A stretch of 64,000 nt of DNA, from positions 62,001 through 126,000 of the forward strand of contig CAYFQB010000053.1 of NCBI GenBank assembly GCA_964345225.1, in the 5' to 3' direction. The translations under genes and the position numbers were made by a program. This DNA is from CAYFQB01 sp964345225. GTDB taxonomy: Bacteria; Nitrospirota; Thermodesulfovibrionia; Thermodesulfovibrionales; UBA6898. Below are positions 1-8,708 of this stretch, piece after piece; position 1 is the first letter of the stretch; each line of letters opens with the position of its first letter. The notes below the pieces were generated by a model. The model ran no database searches, was not told where the DNA came from, and saw only the letters and a list, made by a program, of their open reading frames with translations.

Positions 1-99
1 TCAAAGATAAGGGGCATTGATTCTGCAGAGCATTATACTGAGATAGAATGCTCTGCATGTCATAATCCGCATAAGCCAAGTTTAGAAGGACTGAAATGA
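1..99 (+). CDS. C-terminus of a c-type (probably multihaem) cytochrome, partial
   Basis: An open frame runs in from the left edge and stops with TGA at 97-99, giving 32 residues. They contain one CSACH haem-attachment motif (CxxCH, with the H followed by NPH), which is typical of multihaem periplasmic cytochromes. The stop overlaps the ATG of the next gene (ATGA at 96-99), so the two are probably translationally coupled in one operon with the Fe-S and NrfD-like subunits. A cytochrome in front of a Tat Fe-S protein and an NrfD membrane protein fits a quinone-linked periplasmic redox complex. The rest of the protein is outside the window, so haem number and family cannot be given. Confidence 0.75.
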   Translation, partial: SKIRGIDSAEHYTEIECSACHNPHKPSLEGLK

Positions 100-878
100 T
101 ATCCAGAAGAAATTTTCTCAGGTACAGTCTTTTAGGAACTGCAGGTATGGCTCTCCCTTTGACTATTACCGATCTGATTAAACCCGAAAGACTTTTTGCT
201 TCTGCAGAGAACAAAAAAACAAGATGGGCTTTCCTTGTGGACACATATAACTGTGTCGGATGCGGTTTCTGTGTTAAAGCATGCAAACTTGAAAACGAAG
301 TCCCATATGAAGCATCAGTTTCAAGAACATGGGTAGAGAGGTATATTATTACAAAGGACAACAAGTTCTTTGCTGACACACCCATGGCAGCGAGGGATGG
401 ATTTATAACCAATAAAATTGACCTTGGCCTCGGTAGATATAAGGAAATAAAAAATGAAGAAATAGAAAAGGCGTTCTTTGTGCCCAAGCTCTGTAACCAG
501 TGCGAAAATCCGCCCTGTGTCCAGGTATGTCCGGTTGGTGCAACGTATCAGGCACCCGACGGCGTTGTATTTGTCGACAGAACCTGGTGCATAGGCTGTG
601 GATACTGTATAATGGCATGCCCTTATGGTGTCCGCTTCTTTCACCCGGTATACAGAGTAGCTGATAAGTGTAATTTCTGCTATCACAGAATAGCAAAGGG
701 CTTGAAACCAGCATGTGTACAGGCATGTCCTTTTAGGGCAAGAACTATAGGGAATATTAATGACCCTTATGATGATGTTACAAAAACTATAAAGACCAAA
801 AGGGTTTCAGTTCTAAAGGATGAATATGGCACAAATCCTCATGTCTTCTACATAGGGCTCAGCAAGGAGGTAAGGTAA
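96..878 (+). CDS. Tat-exported four-cluster ferredoxin-type subunit (PsrB/NrfC/DsrO-like)
   Basis: This is the electron-transfer subunit of a complex iron-sulfur molybdoenzyme-like or Dsr-like periplasmic complex. Residues 3-9 (SRRNFLR) are a twin-arginine motif followed by a hydrophobic stretch, so the folded protein should be exported. Four cysteine groups can each hold a [4Fe-4S] cluster: CVGCGFCVKAC at 53-63, CNQC..C..C near 132-144, CIGCGYCIMAC near 163-173 and CNFC...CVQAC near 190-214. Length (260 aa) is normal for the family. It is coupled to the upstream cytochrome (ATGA) and lies 1 base before the NrfD-like gene. It should pass electrons between the NrfD-like quinone-interacting subunit and the cytochrome or a catalytic subunit. 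DsrO is a possible alternative identity, but the TorD chaperone downstream points to a molybdopterin partner. Confidence 0.9.
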   Translation: MISRRNFLRYSLLGTAGMALPLTITDLIKPERLFASAENKKTRWAFLVDTYNCVGCGFCVKACKLENEVPYEASVSRTWVERYIITKDNKFFADTPMAARDGFITNKIDLGLGRYKEIKNEEIEKAFFVPKLCNQCENPPCVQVCPVGATYQAPDGVVFVDRTWCIGCGYCIMACPYGVRFFHPVYRVADKCNFCYHRIAKGLKPACVQACPFRARTIGNINDPYDDVTKTIKTKRVSVLKDEYGTNPHVFYIGLSKEVR

Positions 879-879
879 T

Positions 880-2118
880 ATGGCACATGGAGAGCTCTGG
901 ACGCTAAAAGAATTATTTGTATATCCTAATGAACTCATATACTGGAGCATACAGATTGTAATGTATCCTTTTATGACCGGTCTTGTAGCAGGTGCTTTTG
1001 TTCTGTCATCTCTTTATCATGTTTTCGGCATAAAAGAACTGAAGGACATGGCACGTTTCTCACTCGTATTCTCTTTTGCCCTCTTGTTCGCTGCACCCCT
1101 GCCCCTCCTCTTTCATCTACTGCAGCCCCAAAGGGGTATTAATGTTTTCTTTACACCGCATTTCACCTCAGCAATAGCTGCCTTTGGTATCGTTTTTTCG
1201 GCTTATGGTGCAATCGTTGCATCTGAATTATGGTTTATATACAGAAAACACTTTGTTGAGATTTCCCTCATTCTCAGGAATAAATCCGATAAGGGTTTTG
1301 GTGATTGGATAAAATATATGATCTTTAAAGCTTTAGCACTCGGTGCTTATGATATCAGCGTTGTAGCACTTAAAAAGGATGAAAAAGCTGTCAAAATACT
1401 TTCAGGAATAGGGATACCGGTTGCATGCTTCCTCCACGGCTATGCAGGTTTCATATTTGGCTCTGTTAAGGCAAACGCCCTCTGGATGACTCCTCTTATG
1501 CCTGTAATTTTCATAATGTCGGCAATTGTCTCCGGTATAGCGCTATGTATGTTGACGTACATAATAATAATGGAAATAAAAAAGCGGGCAGCCAGAAAGG
1601 CCAGGAAACCGTGGGATACAGCATCACTTGAAGAGTTAAAGGGGATTGAGATCGACTTGGTAAAGAAAACCTCAAAATACCTCGTTTACTTCATGATATT
1701 TGCCATAACACTAGAACTTCTTGACCTTGTATTCAGGGGTTATACTGCAGTCAAGGCATGGGATATATTAAGGACAGTTATATACGACAGAGAGTTTATT
1801 AATATCTTCATAATACAGTACGGACTCGGTACACTGCTACCATTTGTTCTTTTATTAACACCTGGTCTCACGATAAGGCGAACAATAATTGCGCTGTTGC
1901 TTGTATTAACAGGAGTCTTTATGATGAGGTGGAATGTTGTAATCGGCGGCCAGGCCTTTTCCCTGACATTCTCCGGATATATGCATTACAATATGCCGAT
2001 AATTCCTCATGATATCGATACATTAAAGGAAGGTATAACAGGAGCAATTATTATTATTCTCTCTCCATTTATGTTTTTCTGGTTTATTAACAAATTAATG
2101 CCCGTTTTTAAGAATTAA
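880..2118 (+). CDS. NrfD/PsrC-family integral membrane subunit
   Basis: A 412-residue protein with about nine or ten hydrophobic segments, the pattern of NrfD/PsrC/DsrP-type quinone-interacting subunits. The ribosome-binding site is clear (AGGAGG about 10 bases before the ATG at 880), and the start lies one base after the stop of the Fe-S protein. In the family this subunit anchors the periplasmic Fe-S protein and exchanges electrons with the menaquinone pool. Order cytochrome, Tat Fe-S protein, NrfD, TorD suggests one respiratory complex whose catalytic subunit lies upstream of the window. Substrate and direction of electron flow cannot be read from this fragment. Confidence 0.9.
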   Translation: MAHGELWTLKELFVYPNELIYWSIQIVMYPFMTGLVAGAFVLSSLYHVFGIKELKDMARFSLVFSFALLFAAPLPLLFHLLQPQRGINVFFTPHFTSAIAAFGIVFSAYGAIVASELWFIYRKHFVEISLILRNKSDKGFGDWIKYMIFKALALGAYDISVVALKKDEKAVKILSGIGIPVACFLHGYAGFIFGSVKANALWMTPLMPVIFIMSAIVSGIALCMLTYIIIMEIKKRAARKARKPWDTASLEELKGIEIDLVKKTSKYLVYFMIFAITLELLDLVFRGYTAVKAWDILRTVIYDREFINIFIIQYGLGTLLPFVLLLTPGLTIRRTIIALLLVLTGVFMMRWNVVIGGQAFSLTFSGYMHYNMPIIPHDIDTLKEGITGAIIIILSPFMFFWFINKLMPVFKN

Positions 2119-2121
2119 GAA

Positions 2122-2634
2122 ATGTTTCACGATACTAATAGTGAAAGGGCAGAGGCTTACAGGATACTTGCCGGACTTTTTCTTAATGTACCTGAAGATG
2201 AGATATTGAAAACAATCAAGGAAGATTTCGGACTGGATTCAAAAGAAACCATAGACGAGATTTCCGCGGATTTCGATTATCTATTCCAGGAACCAGGAGG
2301 CTGGCTTCAACCATTCGAATCTCTTTATACTTCTCCTTCAAGCACGATGTCTTCGATTAAAGTTTCTGAGTTTTATGCTGCTGCCGGGCTGACAATTGAC
2401 AGAGAAAAGTCATTGATGCCGGACCACCTTGCTGTGGAATTTCTATTTATGAGCTATCTTATAGACAACAACCTGATTGATTTTCAGAAAAAATTCCTTG
2501 AAGAACATATAATAAATTGGGTACCTTATTATTGTGAGGAAATAAAAAAACATGCTAAAACCTTGTTTTATAGTGAGGTTGCACAAATAACAAAAGATTT
2601 TCTGACTTCTGAGCATGAAGAAAATCTTAAATAA
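2122..2634 (+). CDS. TorD/DmsD-family molybdoenzyme maturation chaperone
   Basis: A 170-residue soluble helical protein. The family signature is visible as MPDHLAVEFLFMSYL near residues 99-113 (DHL..E..FM), preceded by an EPGGW..PFESLY segment that is common in TorD-like proteins. These chaperones bind the Tat leader and apoform of a molybdopterin oxidoreductase until cofactor insertion is complete. The gene starts 3 bases after the NrfD-like gene. Its presence is the best evidence here that the complex has, or had, a molybdenum or tungsten catalytic subunit, which must lie upstream of the window. Confidence 0.85.
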   Translation: MFHDTNSERAEAYRILAGLFLNVPEDEILKTIKEDFGLDSKETIDEISADFDYLFQEPGGWLQPFESLYTSPSSTMSSIKVSEFYAAAGLTIDREKSLMPDHLAVEFLFMSYLIDNNLIDFQKKFLEEHIINWVPYYCEEIKKHAKTLFYSEVAQITKDFLTSEHEENLK

Positions 2635-2649
2635 TTAGAGGAATATAAA

Positions 2650-2880
2650 TTGGCAGAAAAATCTTTCTTCAGACAGCTCCTTCAGGCAAGCACTGTGGGG
2701 TTCAATCTTGTTGCTGCTACTTTTATTGGGCTTGCTATAGGTTACGGGCTTGATGCCCTTTTTAACACTTCCCCATGGCTTACAATAATATTTCTTATAC
2801 TTGGAATTATTGCGGGATTCAGAGAGCTTTACAGATTAGCACAAAAACAGGATAATGGAACTGATAAAAAAGATATATAG
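2650..2880 (+). CDS. AtpZ-like F0F1 ATP synthase accessory membrane protein
   Basis: A 76-residue protein with two transmembrane helices; residues 16-45 and 44-66 are hydrophobic with conserved glycines (GLAIGYGLD, LGIIAGFRE), typical of the AtpZ/AtpI-type subunit (AtpZ family). It starts with TTG at 2650 behind a GAGG. AtpZ helps ion handling or assembly of the F0 c-ring. Its 3' end overlaps the next gene by 26 bases. The rest of the ATP synthase operon is not next door: pgi follows instead of atpB and atpE. Confidence 0.75.
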   Translation: MAEKSFFRQLLQASTVGFNLVAATFIGLAIGYGLDALFNTSPWLTIIFLILGIIAGFRELYRLAQKQDNGTDKKDI

Positions 2881-3214
2881 GAAATCAATTATAGCTTTGA
2901 TTCCTCTCGCTATACTTTCTGCTTTCATTGAGTGGAAAAAACTCCCCATCAGTATCATCATTGGCGGGTTACTCGGGCTTGCAAACATCAAGGGACTTGC
3001 CTGGGGTGTTGAGGGCTTTTTTGGGCAAAACAAGGCAGGAGGCCCTATGGTTTTATTCAGCATGATCCGCCTTACGCTGCTCATTATAATAATTGCCATA
3101 CTTCTTTATCTCAAGCTTGTAAATATCATAGGGGTACTTATCGGCCTTACAGTTATTTTTACTGTTCTTATGATAGAGGGTGTTAAATACGCAAGAAATC
3201 TTCCCGATAAATAA
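2855..3214 (+). CDS. ATP synthase subunit I (AtpI-like) membrane protein
   Basis: A 119-residue protein with four predicted membrane helices, matching the small ATP synthase I protein family. It overlaps the AtpZ-like gene by 26 bases, so the two are translationally coupled. AtpI in other bacteria assists c-ring assembly or Mg uptake. The pair appears detached from atpB and the other F0 genes: only 129 bases and then pgi follow. Assignment rests on size, hydropathy, the second-half R-x-x-L-L-I segment and the AtpZ neighbour, so the exact name is moderately secure. Confidence 0.7.
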   Translation: MELIKKIYRKSIIALIPLAILSAFIEWKKLPISIIIGGLLGLANIKGLAWGVEGFFGQNKAGGPMVLFSMIRLTLLIIIIAILLYLKLVNIIGVLIGLTVIFTVLMIEGVKYARNLPDK

Positions 3215-3343
3215 TCCGTGCCAAGGATAATATCAGAACATTCATTACTCAAGATATACCATAAAAAAGTTGATTGTAACAGTAAGAGAATGTAAGATTA
3301 AAAATATAATATCTTTCTTCTCATTTTATTTACTGGAGGCACT

Positions 3344-4684
3344 ATGATCGAGCTCAATTTTTCAAATATGATGGAAGAAGTAATTGGTATTAAAGGTTTA
3401 ACCGAAAGGGTTCTTGAAGATTCAAAAGGCAAGGTTGAGGAAGCCCATATACAGATAAATGTAAAGAAATGGAAAGAGCTCGAATTTCTTGACCTGCCTT
3501 ACAAAGATACATCAGAAATCAAGCGAATTGCTAAAGAAATAAGAGAAGATTCAGACAACTTTCTTGTCCTCGGGATTGGCGGTTCTGCACTCGGCCCAAG
3601 GGCTGTTCTCGAGGCTCTCAGCCCGTTTCATAACCTTCGTAAAAGTCCAAGGGTCTTTATCTATGACAATGTTGACCCCAGGACGCTCAATCATATTATT
3701 TCACTGATTGATTTGAAAAAGACAACAGTGAACGTTATCTCAAAATCCGGAAGCACAGCCGAGACAGCGGCATCCTTCATGATACTCTGGGACGCGATAA
3801 AGAATGTGCTGGGCAATGATGCTGCAAGGAGATTTGTAGCAACAACCGATCCTGATTCCGGCAATTTAAGGAGAATTGCTAAAGAAAACAAAATGAGAAC
3901 ACTGCCCATCAACCAGGGAATCGTTGGAAGATATTCCGTTTTAAGTCCTGTTGGACTGCTTCTTTGTGAAACTATAGGCTTCAACTCGGATGAATTATTA
4001 GAAGGTGCAAGGGATATCCACAAAAAATGTTCAGTAAGTGAATTATGGCAAAATCCTGCATATATGTTCGCTACTTTGCTCTATCTGATGAACAGTATAG
4101 AAAAAAGAAACATTAATGTGATGGTACCCTATGCAGACAGCCTGAAATTCATGTCTGAATGGTTTTGTCAGCTGTGGGCTGAAAGCCTCGGGAAACTCGG
4201 GATGGGAATGACCCCTTACCCTTCTGTGGGCACAACAGACCAGCATTCCCAGTTGCAGCTCTGGATGGAAGGTCCTGAAGACAAGGTTATCATCTTCATA
4301 AGAGTAAACGAATATGGAGTAGATCTAAACATACCTGGAGTATTTGAAAATATAGAAGGTACAAGCTATCTGTCAGGGCATAACATCTCTGAGTTGATCA
4401 AGGCTGAGGAGGAATCTACCGAACTTGCCCTTGCAAAGACAGGTAGACCTAATATGACTATTCATTTGCCATCTATAGATGCATACCATCTCGGTCAATT
4501 ATTCCACTTCTTTGAGATAGTAACAGCTTTCACAGGTTTTCTGCTTGGTATTAACCCGTTTAATCAACCAGGGGTTGAAGAGGGAAAGAATTTTACCTAT
4601 GGCATGATGGGTAAAAAAGGCTTTGCTCCAAAAAGGCACGAGGTTGAACAGGCCAGGGAGAAGAAGCTCTGCTGGAAGATATAA
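3344..4684 (+). CDS. pgi: Glucose-6-phosphate isomerase
   Basis: Interconverts glucose-6-phosphate and fructose-6-phosphate in the cytoplasm. At 446 residues it is the shorter bacterial type. The phosphate-binding loop GIGGSALG lies at 77-84, the SKSGSTAET signature near 144-152, a GRYSVLSPVGLL segment near 198-209, and a C-terminal GKNFTYGMMG segment. The start at 3344 has a good GGAGG 7 bases upstream. It appears monocistronic: 129 bases separate it from atpI and 332 from the next gene. Confidence 0.97.
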   Translation: MIELNFSNMMEEVIGIKGLTERVLEDSKGKVEEAHIQINVKKWKELEFLDLPYKDTSEIKRIAKEIREDSDNFLVLGIGGSALGPRAVLEALSPFHNLRKSPRVFIYDNVDPRTLNHIISLIDLKKTTVNVISKSGSTAETAASFMILWDAIKNVLGNDAARRFVATTDPDSGNLRRIAKENKMRTLPINQGIVGRYSVLSPVGLLLCETIGFNSDELLEGARDIHKKCSVSELWQNPAYMFATLLYLMNSIEKRNINVMVPYADSLKFMSEWFCQLWAESLGKLGMGMTPYPSVGTTDQHSQLQLWMEGPEDKVIIFIRVNEYGVDLNIPGVFENIEGTSYLSGHNISELIKAEEESTELALAKTGRPNMTIHLPSIDAYHLGQLFHFFEIVTAFTGFLLGINPFNQPGVEEGKNFTYGMMGKKGFAPKRHEVEQAREKKLCWKI

Positions 4685-4793
4685 ATTCTAAATACATATT
4701 ACCTTTTTTCGCGTTATAGTTGAAACTTGCTTATCTAACTACAGATTCACTCCTCTAGCTTATCTAGAGAAACAAGTAGCGAAAGTAATAATG

Positions 4794-4926
4794 AACCGCA
4801 AAGACGCAAAGAACGCAAAGAAAAAACGATAAAGGATTAAACTGAGCTGTTTGCAGATTGCAGGAATTATGAATTTAATTTATGCAATCTGCAAAAAAAC
4901 TTGGCGCACTTGGCGCCTTGGCGGTT
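4794..4926. repeat. Nested inverted-repeat element (CGCAAAG type)
   Basis: Two imperfect outer arms, 4794-4820 (three CGCAAAG-like units) and 4900-4926 (TTGGCGC/CTTGGCG units), are reverse complements with a few mismatches. Inside them is a perfect 13-base pair of arms, TTTGCAGATTGCA at 4850-4862 and its complement at 4883-4895. The whole would fold into a long stem. It fills much of the 332-base space between pgi and the radical SAM gene, where no gene is seen. Such units are common dispersed repeats in related genomes; function is unknown. Confidence 0.7.
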
Positions 4927-5016
4927 AAAAATCATTGGCAAATCTCTTAATTCAGTTATGAGAAGCATAAAGCAAAGAGCAGAGCAAAACAGATCAATGA
5001 CTCAATAGGGGAAACC

Positions 5017-6420
5017 ATGAAGCTCAGGATTATCTTAATAAATCCATGGATATATGACTTCAGTGCAGTTAACCTGTGGTCAAGGCCGCTCGGTCTTTTA
5101 AAGGTCTCAGAATACCTCAGCCAGTTTAATGTTGAACTTTCCCTGATTGACTGCATGGATACTTTCCGTTTAAAAAAATACGGTAAAGGGAATTATCCCA
5201 AAGAGCCGGTTAAAAAACCCGAATGCCTGAAATCAATCCCCAGAAGGTTCGGAAGATATGGGATGGATATTGATAATTTCAGGAAGACACTAGTAGAAAA
5301 TGCTCCATTTGACATCATTTTTGTCACATCAATAATGTCGTACTGGTATCCGGGAGTACAGAAGGTAATAGAGATAATCAAGAATTACTCAATAAATCTT
5401 CCTGTAATCCTCGGTGGTATATATGCTACACTCTGGCACGACCATGCCTCGGAAACTTCCGGGGCAGATTTTATTTATAATGGGCAGATCAGCGAGAATA
5501 TAAAATTTGCTCTTAACACATTCGGGTTTAGGCTGAAAAAGAAAAGTAAATCAATCCCCCTTAGCCAACCTTTTGTAAATGGGAGCGTAAGGGCGCATGA
5601 AGGTTACGCACCTTTACAGGGATGGGGGGATTCTCCGGTCAAATTTACGCCTTATTATAAATTGGGGCTTTATGACTACCATCCCTTTGCCCCTGTCCTG
5701 ACAAGCTTCGGATGTCCTTATAGATGTTCATACTGCGGATCGAATTTATTGAATAATGGATTTGTTCAAAGAAAGCCTCATAGCGCTGTAAAGGAAATTA
5801 AAGAACTTTACAGTACCGGCATACGTGATTTCGCATTCTACGACGATGCACTCTTTATAAACGCCAAATCACATATAAAAGTCATTCTGAAGGAGCTTAT
5901 AGAAAGCGGTTTAAACATACGCTTTCACTGCCCGAACGGGCTGCATGCAAGGTTTATAGACGATGAACTTGTAAGACTTATGAAAGATTCTGGATTTAAG
6001 ACTCTGAGGCTCAGCCTCGAGACAATTGACAGTAACAGGCAGAGGCAGACAGGCGGAAAGGTAACTTCCGATGACCTTTTTCAGGCAGTTAAGAACTTAA
6101 AGAGACATGGTTTCAAAAAGAAAGATATCGGGGTTTATCTGATGTACGGACTGCCGGGACAGGGACTGGACGAGGTTAAAGAAGGGGTCAAGTTCTTAAA
6201 GAGTATGGATGTGCGGATTAATCTGACCGAGTTTTCACCCATACCGGGGACTGAATGCTGGGACGAACTGGTTGCTGGAGGTGTTATCAGTGATGACATT
6301 GACCCGCTTCTGACAAATAATACGGTGTTTTCTTATCTTTTCTCAGGATATGATCCAGAGGAACTGGAAAGATTGAAGCTTGAAGTAAAAAATTACAATA
6401 TGAAACCATCAGTTTTGTAA
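5017..6420 (+). CDS. Radical SAM protein with N-terminal cobalamin-binding-like domain
   Basis: A 467-residue protein. The first 170 residues (ILINPW..., VTSIMSYWYPGV, VILGGIYAT) resemble the Rossmann B12-binding domain of class B radical SAM proteins but lack an obvious DxHxxG motif, so cobalamin binding is uncertain. The radical SAM cluster motif CPYRCSYC lies at 233-240, followed by a TIM-barrel region with RLSLET near residues 335-340. It ends in the EELERLK helix of the family. It stands alone between two intergenic repeats, so its substrate cannot be inferred. The ATG at 5017 is preceded by AGGGGAAACC, a modest ribosome-binding site. Confidence 0.85.
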   Translation: MKLRIILINPWIYDFSAVNLWSRPLGLLKVSEYLSQFNVELSLIDCMDTFRLKKYGKGNYPKEPVKKPECLKSIPRRFGRYGMDIDNFRKTLVENAPFDIIFVTSIMSYWYPGVQKVIEIIKNYSINLPVILGGIYATLWHDHASETSGADFIYNGQISENIKFALNTFGFRLKKKSKSIPLSQPFVNGSVRAHEGYAPLQGWGDSPVKFTPYYKLGLYDYHPFAPVLTSFGCPYRCSYCGSNLLNNGFVQRKPHSAVKEIKELYSTGIRDFAFYDDALFINAKSHIKVILKELIESGLNIRFHCPNGLHARFIDDELVRLMKDSGFKTLRLSLETIDSNRQRQTGGKVTSDDLFQAVKNLKRHGFKKKDIGVYLMYGLPGQGLDEVKEGVKFLKSMDVRINLTEFSPIPGTECWDELVAGGVISDDIDPLLTNNTVFSYLFSGYDPEELERLKLEVKNYNMKPSVL

Positions 6421-6462
6421 GAAATATAATCCTTATTTTTGGTAAAATAGCATTGCTCTAGG

Positions 6463-6700
6463 GTTCAAGCCTGCCTGTTCGTCTCGACTCGCCTCGATTC
6501 GGCGAAGCGGGTTTGGCGAAGCGGGCCATCAGGTAGGGATTCGAGGGTTTCGGGTCGGAGCGACTCAACGCGAAGTCGGAGCAATCCTGCGCAAAGACCC
6601 GCTTTGGACTCGCTTCGAGGTTCAAGTGCAAATAAAATTTAGAGGAATTTAGTTCCATCACTTGACCCCTTGGCCCCTTTACCACTTGAATCCTTTTGTT
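6463..6700. repeat. Composite GC-rich repeat tract upstream of tRNA-Thr
   Basis: The 287 bases between the radical SAM gene and the tRNA are unlike the flanks: GC-rich, with repeated CGAAGCGGG, GATTCGAGG and TTCAAG/CTTGAA words. The word ATTCGAGG...TTCAAGTG recurs at 15668-15685, where it also has an inverted partner. I see no believable coding frame. It looks like a composite of short dispersed repeats. Confidence 0.5.
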
Positions 6701-6707
6701 TTATTGT

Positions 6708-6782
6708 GCCGGGGTAGCTCAGTGGTAGAGCAGCTGATTCGTAATCAGCAGGTCGGGAGTTCGATGCTCCTCCCCGGCTCCA
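6708..6782 (+). tRNA. tRNA-Thr (CGU anticodon)
   Basis: A complete cloverleaf of 75 bases with encoded CCA. Acceptor arms GCCGGGG and CCCCGGC pair perfectly. The D stem is GCTC/GAGC, the anticodon stem GCTGA/TCAGC with loop TTCGTAA (anticodon CGT, reading ACG), and the T stem GGGAG/CTCCT with loop TTCGATG. The discriminator is T. A truncated copy of its 3' half lies at 8709-8753, so this tRNA was probably an integration target. Confidence 0.95.
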
Positions 6783-7061
6783 GCTTCTTTCAGCCCCGTT
6801 ATATGCAGAGCATACTTTAAGGGGTCTTTTCAAGGGTTTGCTGAGTTTCAGTAGGGATGTCATTATAGTCTGGTTGCGTATAGAGTAAGTTTTTCATTAC
6901 TAATCCCTTGTGATTAATTTCTTGTCCCTGCTAATATATCGAAAAAACTTTAATCACGAAACTAAAAAACAGTTTGGAGTTTAGTATTTCTTTTGGGAGG
7001 GGTCTATTTTATTAATGAAATAAATCTGTTGTATTGTATAAAAAAGACGGGGAGGCAGAGA

Positions 7062-7592
7062 ATGAATCCAATTAGCTTTAAACTCATTTTACATGTTTTA
7101 GTTTCAGTAACAGTAGTATTTGTATTGTCTATGAGAGAGCCTGCCATTGCACTTATGATCGAAAGAGGATTAAGTGAATTGACAACCGATGCAGAATTAA
7201 TAATCGAAGGTAGGGTTACATCAATTGTGGGTGAATGGTCAAACCATCCCAAAGCAGCTATAGTAACGAAAGTGAGAATAGTTCTCCTTGATGTTATTAA
7301 AGGGGATCTAAATATTGGAGATGAAGTGAATGTTCAGATTTTAGGAGGGGAAATTCCAGAGCAAGATATAGGGCTAAGGGTATCTGACCAGCCCAATTTT
7401 CAACTTAATGAAAGGGTAATTATATTTTTAAAGAAGCAACATGGCGACAATATCTTTTTAACCGTTGGTAATTTTCAGGGTAAGTTAATAGTTGTAGATG
7501 AAAATGTATCTTACAAGGGACAGTGGGTAGACCTAAATCACTTTAAAAAACGGATTCTGAACATTGTTTCAGATGGAATGGATATAAAGTAG
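7062..7592 (+). CDS. Secreted protein of unknown function next to a matrixin protease
   Basis: I chose ATG 7062 rather than an upstream in-frame start (6993) because it follows GGGGAGG and begins a proper signal peptide (basic MNPISFK, then a hydrophobic core to about residue 30). The mature part (about 145 aa) is beta-rich, with DAELIIEGRVTSI, GDEVNVQILGGE, NERVIIFLK and GKLIVVDE strands, and could be an OB-like or small beta-barrel domain. I do not recognise a catalytic motif. It lies 40 bases before the matrixin gene, so the two probably form a two-gene secreted module, perhaps an inhibitor, propeptide-like partner or substrate-binding partner (inference). Confidence 0.6.
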   Translation: MNPISFKLILHVLVSVTVVFVLSMREPAIALMIERGLSELTTDAELIIEGRVTSIVGEWSNHPKAAIVTKVRIVLLDVIKGDLNIGDEVNVQILGGEIPEQDIGLRVSDQPNFQLNERVIIFLKKQHGDNIFLTVGNFQGKLIVVDENVSYKGQWVDLNHFKKRILNIVSDGMDIK

Positions 7593-7632
7593 AGCAATCT
7601 ACATAATCAGTATAAAAAGGAGGATATAAAAA

Positions 7633-8223
7633 ATGTTTAAAAAAATCTATTACTATTTTTTCTTGCTTGTCACTTTACTCTTTATCATGAAGACAGATAT
7701 CGCATTTTCCTTTAATTATAAAGGCTTCTACTGGACAAAAGGACAGATGGGGGTCTCTGTTCATGTAAATATTCCTTCTGTTGCATATGGTGCCCTCCAA
7801 GGTGCAGCCAATGCATGGAATAATGCAGGCTCGAGTTTTAAATTTTATTATGCCGGCCTGACTACTGCCACGACAAGCTATTCTTCGCCTGATAATATTC
7901 ACGTTATATGGAGCCAAAATACTGGAGACACCGGGACATTAGCGGTAAATTACTTCTGGTACTATATATCCTCAGGAGAATTGATTGACAGTGACATAGA
8001 GTTTAACACATATTATCCCTGGTCTTTATCAGGGGGACCTAACAAGTATGATATTCAAAGTGTTGCCACACATGAACTGGGTCATTCTTTGAATCTTGGA
8101 GATCTTTACGGTCCGTTTCATACTGAGAAGACCATGTATGGATATACATCTAAGGGCGAAACAAAACAGAGAACCTTGCATCAGGATGATATTAATGGAA
8201 TAAGGTTTATTTATCCACACTAA
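7633..8223 (+). CDS. Secreted matrixin-type zinc metalloprotease
   Basis: A 196-residue protein with a signal peptide (MFKKIYYYFFLLVTLLFIMKTDIA) and a compact matrixin (M10-like) catalytic domain. The zinc motif is HELGHSLNLGD near residues 148-158: the first two histidines and the glutamate match HExxH, but the usual third histidine is an aspartate, as in some metzincins of the HExxHxxGxxD kind. A methionine suitable for the Met-turn follows (TMYGY). The start has AAGGAGG upstream. It lies within the tRNA-Thr bracketed segment, 40 bases after a secreted protein gene. Confidence 0.8.
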   Translation: MFKKIYYYFFLLVTLLFIMKTDIAFSFNYKGFYWTKGQMGVSVHVNIPSVAYGALQGAANAWNNAGSSFKFYYAGLTTATTSYSSPDNIHVIWSQNTGDTGTLAVNYFWYYISSGELIDSDIEFNTYYPWSLSGGPNKYDIQSVATHELGHSLNLGDLYGPFHTEKTMYGYTSKGETKQRTLHQDDINGIRFIYPH

Positions 8224-8319
8224 GATTTGGATACTTTTTCTTTTTTCAGTTTCCTGCTTTTTTAAATGAGTCTCATGACTCCTTGAGTTTCCGTTTAAAT
8301 TTTAATATAAATTTTTTGT

Positions 8320-8511
8320 TTATTTATCTAATGTCTCTAAACACTTAAGATTCTCTAAAATTTCTTCATCAGTAAAATTCTCTATCATTAAACAGGTATA
8401 AATAACTTTCTCTTTACAAGTTTCAAAATCAGGTTTATCTTTTATTGGTTCTTTTTTGACAGGTGTAATGCAAGCTGTAAGGAACAATAGAATTATTAGT
8501 AATATTTTCAT
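8320..8511 (-). CDS. Small putative lipoprotein
   Basis: Sixty-three residues: a short basic start, a hydrophobic core and a lipobox FLTAC at about residues 10-14, then a charged region with three more cysteines. A purine-rich GGAAGGAG lies about 12 bases upstream of the ATG. It is oriented against the matrixin pair and lies in the same tRNA-bracketed island. No family recognised; a small outer-membrane lipoprotein is the simplest reading. Confidence 0.5.
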   Translation of the reverse strand: MKILLIILLFLTACITPVKKEPIKDKPDFETCKEKVIYTCLMIENFTDEEILENLKCLETLDK

Positions 8512-8708
8512 TTCTTTTCATTCTCCTTCCCAATTCAGAAATCCTTTTACATCTTCTAATTATTTCCTCATTCACAAGAACCATTTTTGCAAAAAGAGAG
8601 AAATGAAGATGATTAGATTTATTTTTTTAAAACTAACATAGTTTTTCCTAGTTATCAATCAAAATAATTTATAACCAAAGATCAAATATTTTCAATAACT
8701 TGAGAGCT

